Part shown: one piece after another, positions 1 through 9,234 of the stretch | Position numbering within the stretch: position 1 is the first letter of the stretch | Layout of the letters: each line of letters opens with the position of its first letter | NCBI RefSeq assembly: GCF_963667685.1 | Contig: NZ_OY763932.1 | Span: 434,001 to 498,000 of the forward strand | Direction: 5' to 3' | Length of the DNA stretch: 64,000 bases | Origin: Maridesulfovibrio sp. | GTDB lineage: Bacteria; Desulfobacterota; Desulfovibrionia; Desulfovibrionales; Desulfovibrionaceae | Program-made: the position numbers and the translations under genes | The notes under the pieces: generated by a model | Databases searched by the model: none | What the model saw: only the letters and a program-made list of their open reading frames with translations | What the model was told of the DNA's origin: nothing

Positions 1-301
1 AGTGAAAGTTCTCACCGACAATAACGGAGCTGAAATCCGTGCCGGAATGCTGGCCCGTGTTTCCCTGCTGCGCCGCGTAGTCAAAAATGCGGTAACCACT
101 CCCCTTTCCGCCATCATTAATCAGGGTGGTGAACGTATCCTATACGTTGAAAAAGACGGTTTAGCCCATGTACGGACCATTGAACTGGGAGTTATCAGCG
201 GCGACCGCGCCCAGATAACCAAGGGCCTTGAAGCAGGTGAAATGCTGATCACAGCCGGGCATACAATGGTTGAAGACGGAATGAAGGTGGTAACCAAGTG
301 A
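1..301 (+). CDS. RND efflux periplasmic adaptor (membrane fusion protein), C-terminal part
   Basis: The reading frame is open from the left edge, so only the last ~100 residues are present; the GTG at position 2 is not a credible start. What remains looks like the membrane-proximal beta-barrel end of an RND adaptor (HlyD/AcrA-like): a segment with P-x-S-A-I-I-N, then the 'ILYVEKDGLAHVRTIELG' block and a closing 'LEAGEMLITAGHTMVEDGMKV'-type end. Such adaptors link an inner-membrane RND pump to an outer-membrane channel. The TGA stop overlaps the GTG start of the RND pump by 4 bases, so the two are translationally coupled. The substrate cannot be inferred. Confidence 0.85.
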   Translation, partial: VKVLTDNNGAEIRAGMLARVSLLRRVVKNAVTTPLSAIINQGGERILYVEKDGLAHVRTIELGVISGDRAQITKGLEAGEMLITAGHTMVEDGMKVVTK

Positions 302-3300
302 TTATCAATAAGGCGGCACTGAACAGGCAGTCAACCGTAATGGTCCTGCTTGTCTTCATCATTATTGCCGGGATTTCAAGCTATGCATCACTCCCCCGTG
401 AAAGTGACCCGGATATTACCATCCCCTATATATTTGTGCAGACGAATTTTGAAGGGGTTGCCCCGGAAGACATGGAAACCCTGATCACCATGCCCATTGA
501 GCGCAAACTCAAAGGGCTTTCAGGAACCAAGGAGATTTCATCCATTTCTGATGACGGAGTTTCAATCATCAAGGTTGAATTCAATCCCGATGTGGATATT
601 GACGACGCCCTTCAGAAAGTCCGTGATAAGGTGGATCAGGCCAAGCCGGACCTGCCCAGAGACCTGCCAGATGAACCGATCATCAACGAGGTCAACCTTT
701 CGGAACAACCCATCCTTAACGTTGTTCTCTCCGGTCCATTTTCCCTGAAACGGCTAAAAGTCTTTGCCGAACAGCTGGAAGACCGCATTGAATCAATACA
801 AGGCGTGCTTGATGCCAAGATCATCGGCGGTCTGGAACGTGAGATTCATGTTGAATTCGATATGGACCGCGTCGCCTATTACAACATCCCCATATCCAGT
901 CTGCTTAACGCACTGAAAAACGCCAACGTCAACACTCCCGGTGGATCGGTTGAAATCGGCAAATCAAAATATCTTGTACGTGTGCCGGAAGATTTCAAGC
1001 ACCCGGATGAGATTGATAAAATCGTGGTTTACGAAAAGGACGGCCGTCCCATCTATCTGCGCGATATAGCAACTATCCGTGACCACTACAAAGACCCTAC
1101 CTCCAAAAGCCGCTTCAACGGAATTCAAAGTGTGACCATTGAAGTCAAGAAAAGAGCCGGGGAAAATATCATCCGTATCATTGATACAACAAAGCAGATT
1201 CTCAAGGAAGAACAACAGATACTTCCGCCGACTTTAAAAATAAACCTGACTGCGGACCAATCCGATGAAATCCGCCAGATGGTTGCCGACCTGCAGAACA
1301 ACATAATCAGTGGACTGCTGCTGGTGCTCATTGTGGTATTCGCCTTCATCGGCGGACGCTCCGCCCTGTTCGTATCGCTGGCAATTCCACTGTCTATGCT
1401 GATTACCTTCACAGTGCTTGAGATTTTTTCTTACACACTTAATATGGTAATCCTCTTCTCGCTGATCCTTAGCCTCGGCATGCTGGTGGATAACGGTATC
1501 GTTGTTGTTGAAAACATCTACCGTCATATGGGCATGGGTAAATCCCGCTATCAGGCGGCTATGGATGCCACCGACGAAGTTGCATGGCCGGTAATCGCCT
1601 CTACCCTGACTACCGTCGGCGCTTTTTTCCCTATGATTTTCTGGCCCGGAATCATGGGAGAATTCATGAGTTACCTGCCGGTCACTGTTATAATCGCGCT
1701 GATTGCATCATTGTTTGTTGCGCTGGTCATCAATCCGGTACTTTCCGCAAAGTTTCAGGATATTCCCAAGCAGGAAAACAATGCTGCTCCCGGTTTTATC
1801 GACCGCATGATGGAAGCCACAAAGAACATCTACCGCCCGATTCTCGAATGGTCACTGGATCACAGGCTTCTGGTAGTGCTCTTCTCATTTGGCTTTCTGG
1901 TGGTATCAACAGTCAGCTTCGCAATGTTCGGGCGCGGGGTTGAATTTCTGCCCAAAACCGACCCCAAACGTTCGGACGTAAAGATCAAGGCTCCGGTAGG
2001 AACCAACCTTGAAGCCTCGGACCAGTTCGTTAAGGTGGTAGAGAAAATAGCTTCCGAATACCCTGATATCGAATACATAATAGCAAACACCGGTGAATCC
2101 GGACAGTCCGATGAAATAGGAACCCACTACAGCCTTGTAAAACTGGACTATCTGGACATTCAGGACCGCAGCCGTCCATCATCCGAAATCACCGATGAAA
2201 TACGTGAACGCTTGCAGAATGTAATCCGCGGGGCTGAGGTCCGCGCCGAACCGGAAAAGATGGGACCGCCAACAGGAAGTGCCATCAATATGGAGATATA
2301 CGGCAAGGACCTGCGACAGCTGGGCAAAATTACAGCTTCCTTCAAGCATGCCATCAAAAATATCCCCGGACTTGTTGACCTCAAGGACAACTATATCTCT
2401 GCCAAACCTGAAATCCGCGTGGATGTGGACAAAGAAAAAGCAGCGCTCATGGGTCTCGATGCCTTCACCATCGCACAAGCGGTAAAGACCGCCATTAACG
2501 GTTTCAAGGTCGGAGTATATCGCGAGGGCAAGGATGAATACGATATCGTCGCCCGGCTGCCCAAGGAGAACCGTGATTCACTTGAAGACATCCGCCGTAT
2601 TACCGTATCCGGTCCCAAAGGGGAGCCGATCCCCATCACAAGTCTTGCCAGCGTGACAATGGGCGGCGGCTTGGGCGGAATCAACCGCATCGACCAGAAA
2701 CGGGTAGTTACCATCTCCGCTGATGTTTCCGGCCGTCTGGCTGAAGAAGTCATTACTGACATCAACGCGGCGGTGTCTTCAATCGAACTGCCGCGCGGCT
2801 ATTCATATAAATTCACGGGGGAGCAGGAAGAACAGGCCAAGGCCTCCACATTTCTTGAAAAAGCATTTGCCGGGGCATTATTCCTTATCTTTATCGTGCT
2901 TGTTACCCAGTTTAACTCAATTGCCACTCCGTTCATCATCCTGACTGCGGTAATCCTCTCGCTTGGCGGGGTCATGGTCGGCCTGCTGATCACCGGGACC
3001 GCCTTCGGAGTCATCATGACCGGTGTAGGTGTACTCAGTCTTGCCGGGGTCGTTGTCAACAACGCTATCGTGCTTATCGACTACTATGAGCAGCTCAAGG
3101 AACAGGGACGATCCGCCCGTGAAGCTCTCATCGAAGCCGGACTGACCCGTTTCCGCCCGGTGCTGCTCACCGCAATCACAACCGTACTCGGCCTTATTCC
3201 CATGGCTACCGGTGTAAGCTTTGACTTTATCAACATGCGCCTCGACACGGGCAGTGAAACATCACAATGGTGGGGACCGATGGCAGTTGCGGTTATCTTC

Positions 3301-3426
3301 GGTCTTGCTATCGCCACGATACTCACGCTGGTGGTTGTTCCTACTCTCTGCTCTTTGCAGGAGAGCTGGAAAGAAAGGTCCGCCAGGCGCAAAACCGCAA
3401 AACTGACTGCGCAGACCACGAATTGA
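298..3426 (+). CDS. RND-family efflux pump permease (AcrB/MdtB-like)
   Basis: At 1042 residues this is the normal length for an RND pump. It has the usual plan: TM1 near residues 12-30, a first large periplasmic loop, TM2-6 around 338-495, a second loop, and TM8-12 toward 865-1025. The TM4 region reads LVDNGIVVVENIYRH, so the Asp-Asp pair of AcrB is Asp-Asn here, a variant common in the MdtB/acriflavin-type branch. Proton-driven export of lipophilic or toxic compounds is the family role. The GTG start overlaps the adaptor stop (GTGA). No outer-membrane channel gene follows, so it must lie upstream of the window or elsewhere. Confidence 0.93.
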   Translation: MIINKAALNRQSTVMVLLVFIIIAGISSYASLPRESDPDITIPYIFVQTNFEGVAPEDMETLITMPIERKLKGLSGTKEISSISDDGVSIIKVEFNPDVDIDDALQKVRDKVDQAKPDLPRDLPDEPIINEVNLSEQPILNVVLSGPFSLKRLKVFAEQLEDRIESIQGVLDAKIIGGLEREIHVEFDMDRVAYYNIPISSLLNALKNANVNTPGGSVEIGKSKYLVRVPEDFKHPDEIDKIVVYEKDGRPIYLRDIATIRDHYKDPTSKSRFNGIQSVTIEVKKRAGENIIRIIDTTKQILKEEQQILPPTLKINLTADQSDEIRQMVADLQNNIISGLLLVLIVVFAFIGGRSALFVSLAIPLSMLITFTVLEIFSYTLNMVILFSLILSLGMLVDNGIVVVENIYRHMGMGKSRYQAAMDATDEVAWPVIASTLTTVGAFFPMIFWPGIMGEFMSYLPVTVIIALIASLFVALVINPVLSAKFQDIPKQENNAAPGFIDRMMEATKNIYRPILEWSLDHRLLVVLFSFGFLVVSTVSFAMFGRGVEFLPKTDPKRSDVKIKAPVGTNLEASDQFVKVVEKIASEYPDIEYIIANTGESGQSDEIGTHYSLVKLDYLDIQDRSRPSSEITDEIRERLQNVIRGAEVRAEPEKMGPPTGSAINMEIYGKDLRQLGKITASFKHAIKNIPGLVDLKDNYISAKPEIRVDVDKEKAALMGLDAFTIAQAVKTAINGFKVGVYREGKDEYDIVARLPKENRDSLEDIRRITVSGPKGEPIPITSLASVTMGGGLGGINRIDQKRVVTISADVSGRLAEEVITDINAAVSSIELPRGYSYKFTGEQEEQAKASTFLEKAFAGALFLIFIVLVTQFNSIATPFIILTAVILSLGGVMVGLLITGTAFGVIMTGVGVLSLAGVVVNNAIVLIDYYEQLKEQGRSAREALIEAGLTRFRPVLLTAITTVLGLIPMATGVSFDFINMRLDTGSETSQWWGPMAVAVIFGLAIATILTLVVVPTLCSLQESWKERSARRKTAKLTAQTTN

Positions 3427-3599
3427 ACATAATTATGCTGAGTCCCCCATCTGTCCGGTATATTCATAGCTTTGGATTTCAGGAGCAGAAAACGAAATAA
3501 GCAATACGTTATATATTCGCATTGCTGGCAGCAGCCGGGATCTTCGCTGAGACCCCGGCTGCTAAGATGAGGCACCATCCTTCCATTGAGGAAAGCACT

Positions 3600-4577
3600 A
3601 TGTATGAAAAAACAGCCAATTTTCAAAACGGAATCTTTACCAACGAACATCCGGTAAACATGACAGCCGAAGGGCTCACCTTTATAAAAACGCTGAACTT
3701 CTTCTTTGATCTCAGCCGCAAGCCCAAAAAAAAATTTCCTGCCCGACAGCTCAGTAAGGATTCATTTCCTGCCACTCCGGCAGAATTGCAGGTGGTATGG
3801 CTGGGGCATTCATCCATGGTTCTCGACATTGATGGAGTTCGTCTTCTTATTGACCCTGTTTTCGGCAACGCTTCCCCTCTACCCTGCACAGTCAACCGTT
3901 TTCAGGCATCACCTATAAAACGGGAAGAACTGCCAGAACTGGACGCGGTAATAATCTCCCACGATCATTACGACCATTTGGAAATGTCCACCATCGGATA
4001 TCTAGCACCAAGGGTGAAACTATTCGTAGTACCTCTCGGTGTCGGCACATATCTGCGTAAATGGGGATGCAGCCCGGAACAGATTGTCGAACTGAACTGG
4101 GAAGATTCAATCATCATTCAAGATGTAGAAATCATTGCTGCTCCTTCACAACATTTCTCTGGCCGCGGTTTGGGAGATAGAAACAAAACTCTCTGGGCTT
4201 CCTATATTTTCATAGGCGAACGTCACCGCGCATACTATACCGGTGATGGGGGCTACACTGACCGGTTTAAGAAAATAGGCCAAGAATACGGCCCATTCGA
4301 CCTCACTATGATTGAATGTGGTGCTTACGATAAATTATGGCAACATGTTCATCTACTTCCCGGTGAATCCATTCAAGCGCATCTCGACCTACGAGGCGAA
4401 TACATGCTGCCGGTACACTGGGGAACGTACGACCTCGCTTTTCATAAGTGGGATGACCCCATCCGCGGGATCTCCGCTCTGGCAGCAGAACAAGGGATTA
4501 ATCTGCTGACCCCGCAGATGGGCGAAGTCTGCATTCCCGGCACAAGTTCCCATACCACATGGTGGGAGCCTGCCTAA
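3600..4577 (+). CDS. MBL-fold metal-dependent hydrolase (NAPE-PLD/UlaG-like)
   Basis: I start this at the ATG preceded by GAGGAAAG; the open frame extends upstream to 3522 but without a ribosome site. The 325-residue protein has the beta-lactamase-fold opening 'VVWLGHSSMVLDIDGVRLLI' and the metal-binding motif SHDHYDHL (HxHxDH, near residues 120-127), followed later by other His/Asp ligands (QHFSGRG, YYTGDGGYTD, PVHWGTYDLA). This pattern fits the branch containing N-acyl-phosphatidylethanolamine phospholipase D and UlaG lactonase. No signal peptide is seen, so it is probably cytoplasmic. The substrate is unknown. It stands alone, 173 bases after the RND pump. Confidence 0.88.
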   Translation: MYEKTANFQNGIFTNEHPVNMTAEGLTFIKTLNFFFDLSRKPKKKFPARQLSKDSFPATPAELQVVWLGHSSMVLDIDGVRLLIDPVFGNASPLPCTVNRFQASPIKREELPELDAVIISHDHYDHLEMSTIGYLAPRVKLFVVPLGVGTYLRKWGCSPEQIVELNWEDSIIIQDVEIIAAPSQHFSGRGLGDRNKTLWASYIFIGERHRAYYTGDGGYTDRFKKIGQEYGPFDLTMIECGAYDKLWQHVHLLPGESIQAHLDLRGEYMLPVHWGTYDLAFHKWDDPIRGISALAAEQGINLLTPQMGEVCIPGTSSHTTWWEPA

Positions 4578-4665
4578 AATAGAAAATTAATTACCGCTGA
4601 TTTATCTCATGCCCTGCAAACATAGCATACAATTCTCCCTTCCAAACCGCAGGAGACATCCTGAA

Positions 4666-5004
4666 TTAACAAAGTTTCGCACCGAGCGGCACTTCCTTAT
4701 CAGGTACGCAAAGAGCCACATCTCCGTTTTCATCATGAAATCCGGTTATGAGACATTCGGACATCAGCGGTCCAATCTGTTTCCGGGGAAAATTGACGAC
4801 TCCGATTACCAGCTTTCCGGGAAGCTCCTCCACAGAATACAGCTTTGTAATCTGCGCGCTTGATTTGCGCATGCCGATTTCAGGCCCGAAATCAACATGA
4901 AGAACGTAGGCAGGCACTCGTGCCTCTTCAAATACTCGCGCTTCGGTTATCTTTCCGACCCTGATCTCAACTTTTTCAAAATCATTCCATTCAATTGTAT
5001 CCAC
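4666..5004 (-). CDS. csaA: tRNA-binding / export chaperone CsaA
   Basis: A 112-residue single-domain protein matching CsaA along its whole length: 'FEKVEIRVGKITEARVFEEA' at the N-terminus, a central FGPEIGMRKSSAQIT block, and 'LVIGVVNFPRKQIGPLMSE' followed by a VPDKEVPLGAKLC ending. CsaA is an OB-fold protein related to the tRNA-binding domain of methionyl-tRNA synthetase and has been described as a SecB-like chaperone in Bacillus. The start is GTG with GAGGAG placed 5-6 bases upstream. It lies downstream of the AraC regulator on the same strand with no evident link. Confidence 0.93.
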   Translation of the reverse strand: MDTIEWNDFEKVEIRVGKITEARVFEEARVPAYVLHVDFGPEIGMRKSSAQITKLYSVEELPGKLVIGVVNFPRKQIGPLMSECLITGFHDENGDVALCVPDKEVPLGAKLC

Positions 5005-5086
5005 TATTTACTCCTCGAAAAATTGTTATCGTGAGGATGAAATAGCTATATCCTAATTATGAATATTGAATAAAATTGACATCAGA

Positions 5087-5887
5087 TCAAAAAGCTTTTT
5101 GATACTGCCGGGGAGTAAGTCCGTACCTGCTTTTGAATAAGCGGGTTAGATGGCTCTGGTCGGAAAAACCGCACTGAATGGCGGCATCAGCGATATCGGC
5201 TTTAGCGGCCAGCAGCGCGCGAGCTTTTTCGAGCCGCAGCTGAACAAGGAAGGAGTGCGGCGGCAGGCCTTTATGGCTCCGGAAAATGCGGATCAGATGA
5301 AATTCAGTACATCCGACTAAACCGGCAAGTTCTGCAAGTGACAGGTTGCTGTCGATATGGGCATGCAGATAATCTATAACCATGGCTACCCGTTTGTCTT
5401 CGCTGCCGGGGGGAAGATATTTGCCATCAATATTGTACATGCCGGAAAACACGGACAGGATGGATTCTTCGGTTTGCAATATTTCGTTATGATTCAGCAG
5501 CTGGTCATGCAGGACTGAAAGAGCTGACCAGAGCGACTTGTTTTTCAGCAGATTATTACGGAACGGTGAGGGGATATTTTCTTTGCCGAGCAATTTCAGG
5601 TTCAGGCTGCGTACGAAGTCCCCGGAAAAATAAAAACTCCGCAGGTGGCGCTGCTCGTAACAGCAAGGACTGTTGGAGTGAACGGTTTCCGGCTCGATTA
5701 TGCTGATGGAACCTGGCTGCAAAATATCCGAACATCCATGCAGCCGGTACTTTTCCCCGGATTCGGAATTAAGCCAAAGCACATAACCGTCATGCAGGTG
5801 GCTTTTAAATTCGCGGCCACTGCTACAGGAAAGGACTTCCAGCCCCTCAACGGGCGAAGAGTAAATTACGTCTTTATCAATAACCAT
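5087..5887 (-). CDS. AraC-family transcriptional regulator
   Basis: 266 residues. The N-terminal ~150 residues look like an AraC-type cupin sensor (HLHDGYVLWLN, then GSISIIEPETVHSN). The C-terminal ~100 residues carry two helix-turn-helix units: 'LSLAELAGLVGCTEFHLIRI' and the second with IADAAIQCGFSDQSHLTRLF, ending in the classical YGLTPRQYQ signature. The ribosome site ahead of the ATG is weak. A LysE-type exporter lies 238 bases upstream on the same strand; AraC/LysE pairs are common and usually control amino-acid or metabolite export. The effector is unknown. Confidence 0.92.
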   Translation of the reverse strand: MVIDKDVIYSSPVEGLEVLSCSSGREFKSHLHDGYVLWLNSESGEKYRLHGCSDILQPGSISIIEPETVHSNSPCCYEQRHLRSFYFSGDFVRSLNLKLLGKENIPSPFRNNLLKNKSLWSALSVLHDQLLNHNEILQTEESILSVFSGMYNIDGKYLPPGSEDKRVAMVIDYLHAHIDSNLSLAELAGLVGCTEFHLIRIFRSHKGLPPHSFLVQLRLEKARALLAAKADIADAAIQCGFSDQSHLTRLFKSRYGLTPRQYQKAF

Positions 5888-6125
5888 CCAGCGTTGCTTG
5901 TCCTGTTACTTAGCCAATACTTAATAAGCCGGTTGTTCATTTCTCAGGGTTCAAGATTGGAACACTAAGACAACAAACTCTCCAGAGTAGAAGACTCCCT
6001 GTTTCTAAATCTATAAGAGCTGACAGATCTGCAAGCCTAGTGATCTTGCCCTGCCTGGCACTGTAAGGGCCTATTTTAGTGCGGAACAAGTCCCGGACTT
6101 TTAGACAATCATTAATGTCTCAAAT

Positions 6126-6773
6126 CTAGCCGCTGAAAAAAATCAAACAGCCCAACAGGAACAAGATCACCCCGGTAACTCTATTAATTATGGTCACATA
6201 ATTTCCATAAACGCGCTGAACTATGGAAGTATTCAGCAAAAGCACGAATAGCCCCCATCCGAACAGGGCTTCCAGCACTATTACCGAGCCGTAAACAGCC
6301 TTCTCGCCCAAACCGGCATCCGGGCCGACCAACTGCATGAACACACTGAGAATGAACAGGGTTACTTTGGGATTAAGCAGGTTACAGAACAGACCGTCTT
6401 TGAGTCCCTGCGTAAATGTCACCGCTACACAATCCCCGGAGGTAGAACCGATCTCCAGCCTGCCACGGTCCATGAAACAGCGATAACCGATATAGAGCAG
6501 GTAAACGGCCCCGGCATAGCGCAGCATGTTGTAGAAAAAAGGATTACTCTTCAATACGAAAGCAAGCCCCAGTACGGAAAGGCTGACATGAAATGTAAGG
6601 CCGATGCAGACCCCTATTACGCATCCATAAGCTCCGGGTGCGCCGCGCAGGAAGCCGCGCCCTTCAGCTGTAGACGCGCATCCGGCATGGTGGATTAGCA
6701 GCATCATATCCGGGCCGGGACTCATGCGGGCCAGAAAGCATATAGTGAGCAAGGTTAAAACTGTTTCAAGCAT
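6126..6773 (-). CDS. LysE-family amino-acid/metabolite exporter
   Basis: 215 residues and about six hydrophobic helices, the standard LysE/RhtB size. The N-terminal SPGPDMMLLI motif in helix 1 and the helix 2 region 'GCVIGVCIGLTFHVSLSVLG' are typical. The middle (FTQGLKDGLFCNLLNPKVTL) contains the family-typical NP-K motif. The start is supported by AAGGAG a few bases before the ATG. LysE transporters export amino acids or related small molecules by proton exchange; the substrate cannot be read from sequence. The AraC regulator lies downstream on the same strand. Confidence 0.92.
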   Translation of the reverse strand: MLETVLTLLTICFLARMSPGPDMMLLIHHAGCASTAEGRGFLRGAPGAYGCVIGVCIGLTFHVSLSVLGLAFVLKSNPFFYNMLRYAGAVYLLYIGYRCFMDRGRLEIGSTSGDCVAVTFTQGLKDGLFCNLLNPKVTLFILSVFMQLVGPDAGLGEKAVYGSVIVLEALFGWGLFVLLLNTSIVQRVYGNYVTIINRVTGVILFLLGCLIFFSG

Positions 6774-6958
6774 TTTGATCTCCTTGAAGACAGTGATTAC
6801 CCGCCGCCAAGCATAATTTTAAATCATATTTCAGCATACAAGACAGGACTCTATGGCTTATCCAAAAGACTTCCCACTGGCAGTGCACTAAGCTCACTTC
6901 ATGCAGCTTTCCAGAAAACGCCGTCACACCGCTTCCTCATCGCTAAATGGGTACAGGA

Positions 6959-8692
6959 TTATTTAACCCCGTGGCTGTTAAGGAATGCAGTATACTTACG
7001 ATCTTCGCCCTGAATATGCTCCACAAGCCAATCCTTGAGAAAATGCATAACATCCATGGTGACTTTGGCCTTGCCGCTGATTAGCGCTGACTCAAATTCT
7101 CGAACCTGATCAACAAACTGGACATGCAGCTCTTTATGCGCGGGAGTCTGTGGATATCCGAAACGTTCAAAAAGCTTTTCTTCAGTGCTGAAGTGGTCGA
7201 CAGTGTAGTTCTTCAGTTCTTCCACGAGACGCTTCATGACAGTATCTGATGCGCGGTCGCGCATGGCTTTATGCAGACCGTTGATCATGCCGACCAGCTT
7301 TTTATGCTGCACGTCTATGGCCCGGACATTAACTGAGAAATCCTTGTCGTTCCAAGTCACCAGTTCATCACCGGATGCGGAGTCGAGACTGCCTGAGGAC
7401 ATTCCGTTGATGAGGGAATCAAGTTCCTGCACCAGACTGGAAACTTCAATAAGAATCTTGCGGGCATCCTCCATTTCATCAGCAGTTTCCTGAGCAACTC
7501 GTGTTACCTCGGAAACAGCCCTGTTGATTTCTTCACTGGTGGCGGACTGCTCTTCTGATGCGGTAGCAATGGACTCAACCTGCGCGGAAGTGGATTCAAT
7601 AATGGTTACAATTTCCTGCATATATTTTCCGGACTCAACTGCGGTTTCAGTTCCGGCCACAATGTCTTCAGCCGCACGGTCTACAGAGGCAACGTTGGTC
7701 TGTGCATGCTGCTGAATATCAGTAATCGCTTCACTTACTTCCTTAGTAGCTTCCATGGTTTTCTCAGCCAGTTTACGCACTTCATCCGCGACCACAGCAA
7801 ACCCGCGTCCGGCTTCCCCGGCTCTGGCAGCTTCAATCGCTGCGTTCAATGCAAGCAGGTTCGTCTGGTCAGCAATATCATTGATGACGTTGATAACCCG
7901 GTCGATATTTTCGGCCCGTCTACCAAGCTGGCTCATGGTTTCTTTAAGTGAAAGGACCTCAGCTTCAACCTTTTTAATCGCATCAACCGAATCTTTTACC
8001 CCGCGGGCACCTATCGCGGCATTTTCACGAGACTTATCTGCATTGCCCGCTGCAAGGGAAGCATTCTGGGCAACTTCAGCTACAGTAGAGTTCATTTCCT
8101 CCATAGCTGTAGCAGTTTCGGTCATGCGGTCACGCTGAATTTCCACTCCCCCACCGACCTTCTCTATGCTATCACTAAGGGAACTGATATCTGAAAAGAT
8201 TCTCTCCGAAGCATTCCCGGCCTTGTCAGCCACCTTGCGCATGGACTGCAAGAGCTGCTGCGTCTCAAGTTCCTTCTCCCGGCTGGTGCGCAAGGTAGAC
8301 TCAATCTGAGCAGCTTTTTCCTGAGCCTGAATATTCATTTCTTCGGCCCTTTTGTTGGCCTCATTCATGCTGGCTACCATGTCGCATACTGCAACCTTCA
8401 GCTCTTCAAGCTCATGCATGTAGAATCCGGAGCATTCGGAATTCTGTTTGCCTTTCTGAATATCCACGACATAGTTTTTAATATTCAGTATGGGCGTAAT
8501 GACATTGCGGCTGATGCTGTATACGATGAAGCCGGTTATCAATAAACTTGCAGCGACTCCGCAAGACAAGACAATCGTTGAAGAAGAATCAAATTTAAAA
8601 TCCGGACAGAAAGCCAAAAGGATCAATCCGATTAACAAAGGGATAACTCCCAGAACAAATGCTGAAAACTTTAAGCGACTAGAAATATTCAT
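6959..8692 (-). CDS. Methyl-accepting chemotaxis protein with C-terminal bacteriohemerythrin domain (DcrH-like)
   Basis: 577 residues. Two transmembrane helices (about 11-29 and 40-60) are separated by only a few residues, so there is no periplasmic ligand domain. A HAMP-like linker and coiled coil follow, then the MCP signalling hairpin near 160-420 with the hairpin tip '[20 protein letters not shown]'. The last ~135 residues are a bacteriohemerythrin: [16 protein letters not shown] (HxxxE), HKELH (HxxxH) and VEHIQGED (HxxxxD) give the full di-iron ligand set. In the family (DcrH of D. vulgaris) this domain senses oxygen. Here it is probably an intracellular O2 or redox sensor feeding the chemotaxis array. 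Confidence 0.94.
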   Translation of the reverse strand: MNISSRLKFSAFVLGVIPLLIGLILLAFCPDFKFDSSSTIVLSCGVAASLLITGFIVYSISRNVITPILNIKNYVVDIQKGKQNSECSGFYMHELEELKVAVCDMVASMNEANKRAEEMNIQAQEKAAQIESTLRTSREKELETQQLLQSMRKVADKAGNASERIFSDISSLSDSIEKVGGGVEIQRDRMTETATAMEEMNSTVAEVAQNASLAAGNADKSRENAAIGARGVKDSVDAIKKVEAEVLSLKETMSQLGRRAENIDRVINVINDIADQTNLLALNAAIEAARAGEAGRGFAVVADEVRKLAEKTMEATKEVSEAITDIQQHAQTNVASVDRAAEDIVAGTETAVESGKYMQEIVTIIESTSAQVESIATASEEQSATSEEINRAVSEVTRVAQETADEMEDARKILIEVSSLVQELDSLINGMSSGSLDSASGDELVTWNDKDFSVNVRAIDVQHKKLVGMINGLHKAMRDRASDTVMKRLVEELKNYTVDHFSTEEKLFERFGYPQTPAHKELHVQFVDQVREFESALISGKAKVTMDVMHFLKDWLVEHIQGEDRKYTAFLNSHGVK

Positions 8693-9234
8693 TGTTTAAT
8701 TCCATCAGTTGTATTTCGGTTATGCCAAAACAAAAATATATTGTTGAAAGGAAATATCTAATTATTGGATACTGGTAAAGCGTCATCAGTAACTGTGGCC
8801 AGTTTGTAACATCAAGGCAACAACAGATGATATTATTTTCAAAAATCTAAGACAAGCTTTAACTATCTTCGATAATATGAGAAATCCTTAAACTAATTTT
8901 TTAAGAATCCACATAAAAGCTGTTTTGATTGAACAGATACTTAAAAAAATTAATATTTTATGCCTCTGTGCAACTTATTACGACCAGAAAAGTAGAAAGA
9001 GTATTAAGTCCCGACCGAACCGGAAACTTCTTAAACTGTATATATGCTTTATGAACAGATGACACAGCCTCAAGAGAATCAGCAGATACACGGAGCCTTC
9101 ATTCACTTCCTGACCACGGGACCCGTTTCAGTTTTTTTAAGTACTCCTTTGTTATAAAGTCAGGTTTAAATTTAAAGAAAAAATGTAAGCCCCCTTCTAA
9201 TTGACATTGGTTTAACAGCACTCTAATTTGCTAT
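8693..9234. promoter_or_regulatory. Divergent intergenic region between hemerythrin MCP and GGDEF-EAL gene
   Basis: 542 bases, AT-rich, holding the promoters of the two divergent genes. I could not identify a convincing sigma-28 or sigma-54 promoter by eye, nor any open frame with a ribosome site, nor a tRNA. Confidence 0.5.

Noticed and set aside
3084-3650. 188-codon minus-strand frame across the RND gene end
   Set aside because: Antisense to a well-supported gene, no start context.
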